Of a stretch of 64,000 nucleotides of DNA, positions 62,466 through 64,000 are shown in pieces (within the stretch, counting starts at the first letter, position 1; each line of letters starts with the position of its first letter). A model generated the notes under the pieces. It did no database searches. It was not told the origin of the DNA and worked only from the letters and a program-made list of their open reading frames with translations. The stretch is from Mucilaginibacter ginkgonis (GTDB taxonomy: Bacteria > Bacteroidota > Bacteroidia > Sphingobacteriales > Sphingobacteriaceae), in contig NZ_CP066775.1 in the NCBI RefSeq assembly GCF_009754905.2, forward strand, positions 1,426,001 through 1,490,000. The letters are read 5' to 3'. The position numbers and the translations under genes were made by a program.

Positions 62466-62843
62466 TTACTTTACTTCCTTTTTTAGTTCTTTCTCTATCT
62501 CCTCCATAAAAACAAGGTCGATAGCTTCTTCAACAGAAGGGACTATAGTCATTACGGTATCTAATTGAGAAATAGTAACCAGGCGTTGTACGGCTTCATT
62601 AAGACAAGCAAGAATAAATACACCGTCGGCATTTTTACAAAGCCTGTGGCCTACCAATAAACTGCTAAGACCAGACGAGTCTGCAAACTTAACCTGGCAA
62701 AGGTCCAGTATGATATTACGCTGCCCCTCGGCGTTGATCAATATCAGTTCTGATTTAAGCTGAGGTGTGAATAATGAATTCAGTTTTGATTCATTCAACT
62801 TCACTACAACATACTTCTCGTGTTTATCAATAGTAAATTTCAT
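62466..62843 (-). CDS. STAS-domain protein (anti-sigma-factor antagonist type)
   Basis: A 125-residue cytoplasmic STAS protein. The domain runs from about residue 1 to 105; the switch site is VKFADSSGLSSLLVG, where the central Ser-Ser corresponds to the phosphorylated Ser of SpoIIAA-like antagonists. An acidic/basic KEVK-type tail follows. It would bind an anti-sigma kinase or act in a partner-switch; no RsbW/RsbU-like partner is adjacent. Co-transcribed with rnz. Confidence 0.85.
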   Translation of the reverse strand: MKFTIDKHEKYVVVKLNESKLNSLFTPQLKSELILINAEGQRNIILDLCQVKFADSSGLSSLLVGHRLCKNADGVFILACLNEAVQRLVTISQLDTVMTIVPSVEEAIDLVFMEEIEKELKKEVK

Positions 62844-63184
62844 TATCGTAGAATTATTGGGCTAAGATATAATTATTTTACCTGTAAATAAAAATCGGAG
62901 ATTTGGTGGTGAAAACTAATTATTAATGATAGTTATGATGCTGCATTTCGACAATATGAGGGTGACACCTCTAAGAATGGCTATTTGGGTGAAGCTTGGG
63001 AGTGAATAAAAGCAAATAGTGTTTGGAGAATCTGTAAATGAAAGTGAAATAAAAGATGCTATAGTGTCTTTTTGTTGGGCGTCACCCTCGCAATACTCGG
63101 GTCGGGCTATACGCTGCAAGTCCTCTCCGCCTGCGGCGGATGCGGGCTTTTCGCTGCTATCCCTGACGCGAATGAATAGCCAGT
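62844..63184. other. intergenic region between STAS gene and purC
   Basis: 341 bases. A minus-strand frame at 62916-63188 has no family-like composition and overlaps a dispersed repeat, so it is not called. GGGTGACACC (62962-62971) and GGCGTCACCC (63078-63087) are inverted with one mismatch and bracket an AT-rich stretch. The right part is the repeat listed next. Confidence 0.55.
63085..63176. repeat. dispersed repeat of the CGGGTCGGGCTAT...CGCTGCTATCCCT type
   Basis: Contains the words CTCGGGTCGGGCTATACGC, a CTCCGCC-TGC-GGCGGA palindromic centre, and GCTTTTCGCTGCTATCCCTGACGCG at the right. I recognise this layout from many intergenic sites of Flavobacterium, Pedobacter and Mucilaginibacter genomes. 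Its function is unknown. Confidence 0.7.
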
Positions 63185-64000
63185 TCAAAGCATGCTAAGC
63201 GCTTGATTTATGTTAGCCTCTACCCTTTTTAAAACATCAGCAGTATCTGTTTTTACAAACCGCTCGCCGGTTATCTGCTCATATAGTTCAATGTAGCGGT
63301 CCGAAATAGATTCAACAATTTCAGGCGTCATCTCCGGAACCACTTGTCCATCCTTTCCCTGGAAACCATTTTCTATTAACCACTTGCGTACAAATTCTTT
63401 TGACAACTGCTTCTGGGGTTCATTTCTCTGCTGACGTTCTTCATAACTATCTGCATAAAAATAACGTGATGAGTCCGGGGTATGGATTTCGTCTATTAGA
63501 TAGATTTGTTCACCAGCTTTTCCAAACTCATATTTGGTGTCAACCAATATCAACCCTTGTTTAGCAGCTATCTGAGTTCCACGCTCAAATATAGCCCTAG
63601 TATAAGCCTCGAGCTTTTCATAGTCTTCTGCCAATACAATACCTCGGGAAAGGATTTCTTCTTTAGATATATCTTCGTCATGCCCTACAGAGGCTTTGGT
63701 TGTAGGAGTGATAATGGGATTTGGGAGTTTATCATTTTCTTTTAAACCCTCCGGCAGTGCAACGCCGCATACCTGCCGTTTGCCTGCGCTATATTCACGC
63801 CAGGCGTGGCCTGCCAGGTAACCACGTATTACCATCTCAACCTTAAACGGCTCGCAAATGCGGCCAATAGTTACAGATGGGTCGGGCACGTTAACAACCC
63901 AATTGGGCACGATATCTTTAGTCGCTTCCAAAAATTTGGCGGCAATTTGATTGAGCACCTGCCCTTTAAAAGGAATAGGTTCAGATAAAACCACATCAAA
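63185..64000 (-). CDS. purC: SAICAR synthase, N-terminus outside window
   Basis: Phosphoribosylaminoimidazole-succinocarboxamide synthase of purine synthesis. The frame is still open at the window edge ([14 protein letters not shown]), so the start lies beyond 64000 and about 40-45 residues are missing; the GTG at 63994 is internal. Visible family segments are [58 protein letters not shown] and [20 protein letters not shown]-dependent ligase in the cytoplasm. Separate from the STAS-rnz pair by 341 bases. Confidence 0.94.
   Translation of the reverse strand, partial: FDVVLSEPIPFKGQVLNQIAAKFLEATKDIVPNWVVNVPDPSVTIGRICEPFKVEMVIRGYLAGHAWREYSAGKRQVCGVALPEGLKENDKLPNPIITPTTKASVGHDEDISKEEILSRGIVLAEDYEKLEAYTRAIFERGTQIAAKQGLILVDTKYEFGKAGEQIYLIDEIHTPDSSRYFYADSYEERQQRNEPQKQLSKEFVRKWLIENGFQGKDGQVVPEMTPEIVESISDRYIELYEQITGERFVKTDTADVLKRVEANINQALSML

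Noticed and set aside
62916..63188. 90-residue minus-strand reading frame before purC
   Set aside because: It runs through a dispersed repeat, has biased composition and no family resemblance. Overlaps the purC end by four bases only by chance.

Overview
The window looks like a chromosomal segment of a Bacteroidota bacterium of the family Sphingobacteriaceae, probably Mucilaginibacter- or Pedobacter-like. Four things point there. Arginine genes of the succinylated Bacteroidota type occur together (an N-succinylornithine-type carbamoyltransferase with Val at position 90). There are futalosine-pathway menaquinone genes. Promoter-like TAnnTTTG boxes are present and Shine-Dalgarno sequences are absent. 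Several dispersed intergenic palindromes are of the kind common in this family. The genus is an inference. I saw no tRNA, rRNA, CRISPR array, insertion sequence or prophage.

Layout. 1-6.7 kb: end of a PQQ sugar dehydrogenase with a c-type cytochrome, a TrpXYZ-like ABC importer (minus strand), a methionine aminotransferase/omega-amidase pair, and a decayed small membrane gene. 6.9-12.5 kb: a heavy-metal RND efflux operon (TolC-like, adaptor, CusA/CzcA-like pump). 12.5-23.3 kb: lipoprotein MsrB, a fasciclin protein, a large metallopeptidase-propeller-barrel protein, PBP1A, an NtrC-type regulator, a glycosyltransferase and a YycJ-like hydrolase. 23.4-34.2 kb: the arginine cluster (GNAT, argG, cupin, argC, argD, argF', broken paiB; then argB-proC). 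It is interrupted by an opposite-strand Na+/H+ antiporter and ndh. 34.3-42.8 kb: S9 peptidase, small lipoprotein, YitT and EamA membrane proteins, a sugar isomerase-like protein and phosphoglucomutase. 42.8-46.3 kb: SDR dehydrogenase and mqnE-phosphatase-mqnA. 46.4-50.7 kb: trans-sulfuration enzyme, a tiny membrane protein, then metY-metX behind a complex leader. 50.9-53.8 kb: a three-gene glycosylation operon. 53.8-64 kb: an E2 acyltransferase, cinA, lptD, an amidase, an MCE protein, rnz, a STAS protein and the start-truncated purC.

The most interesting signals are two regulatory leaders. Upstream of metY-metX a good Bacteroidota promoter is followed by a SAM-I-like riboswitch. The last base of its P1 helix is the first base of the start codon of a 41-codon ORF ending in seven cysteines within nine residues (C-M-C-I-C-C-C-C-C). 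This looks like a two-input device sensing SAM by RNA and cysteine by leader translation. Upstream of the arginine operon there is another 41-codon ORF, with three consecutive arginine codons inside a small hairpin, plus two TGCAA-N3/4-TTGCA inverted repeats and a downstream stem-loop. It is a candidate arginine attenuator with an overlapping operator. Both are read from the sequence; their function is inferred.

Decay is visible in two places: a frameshifted paiB at the end of the arginine operon, and a nonsense-interrupted small membrane gene. A 58-residue membrane protein appears to start with ATT.
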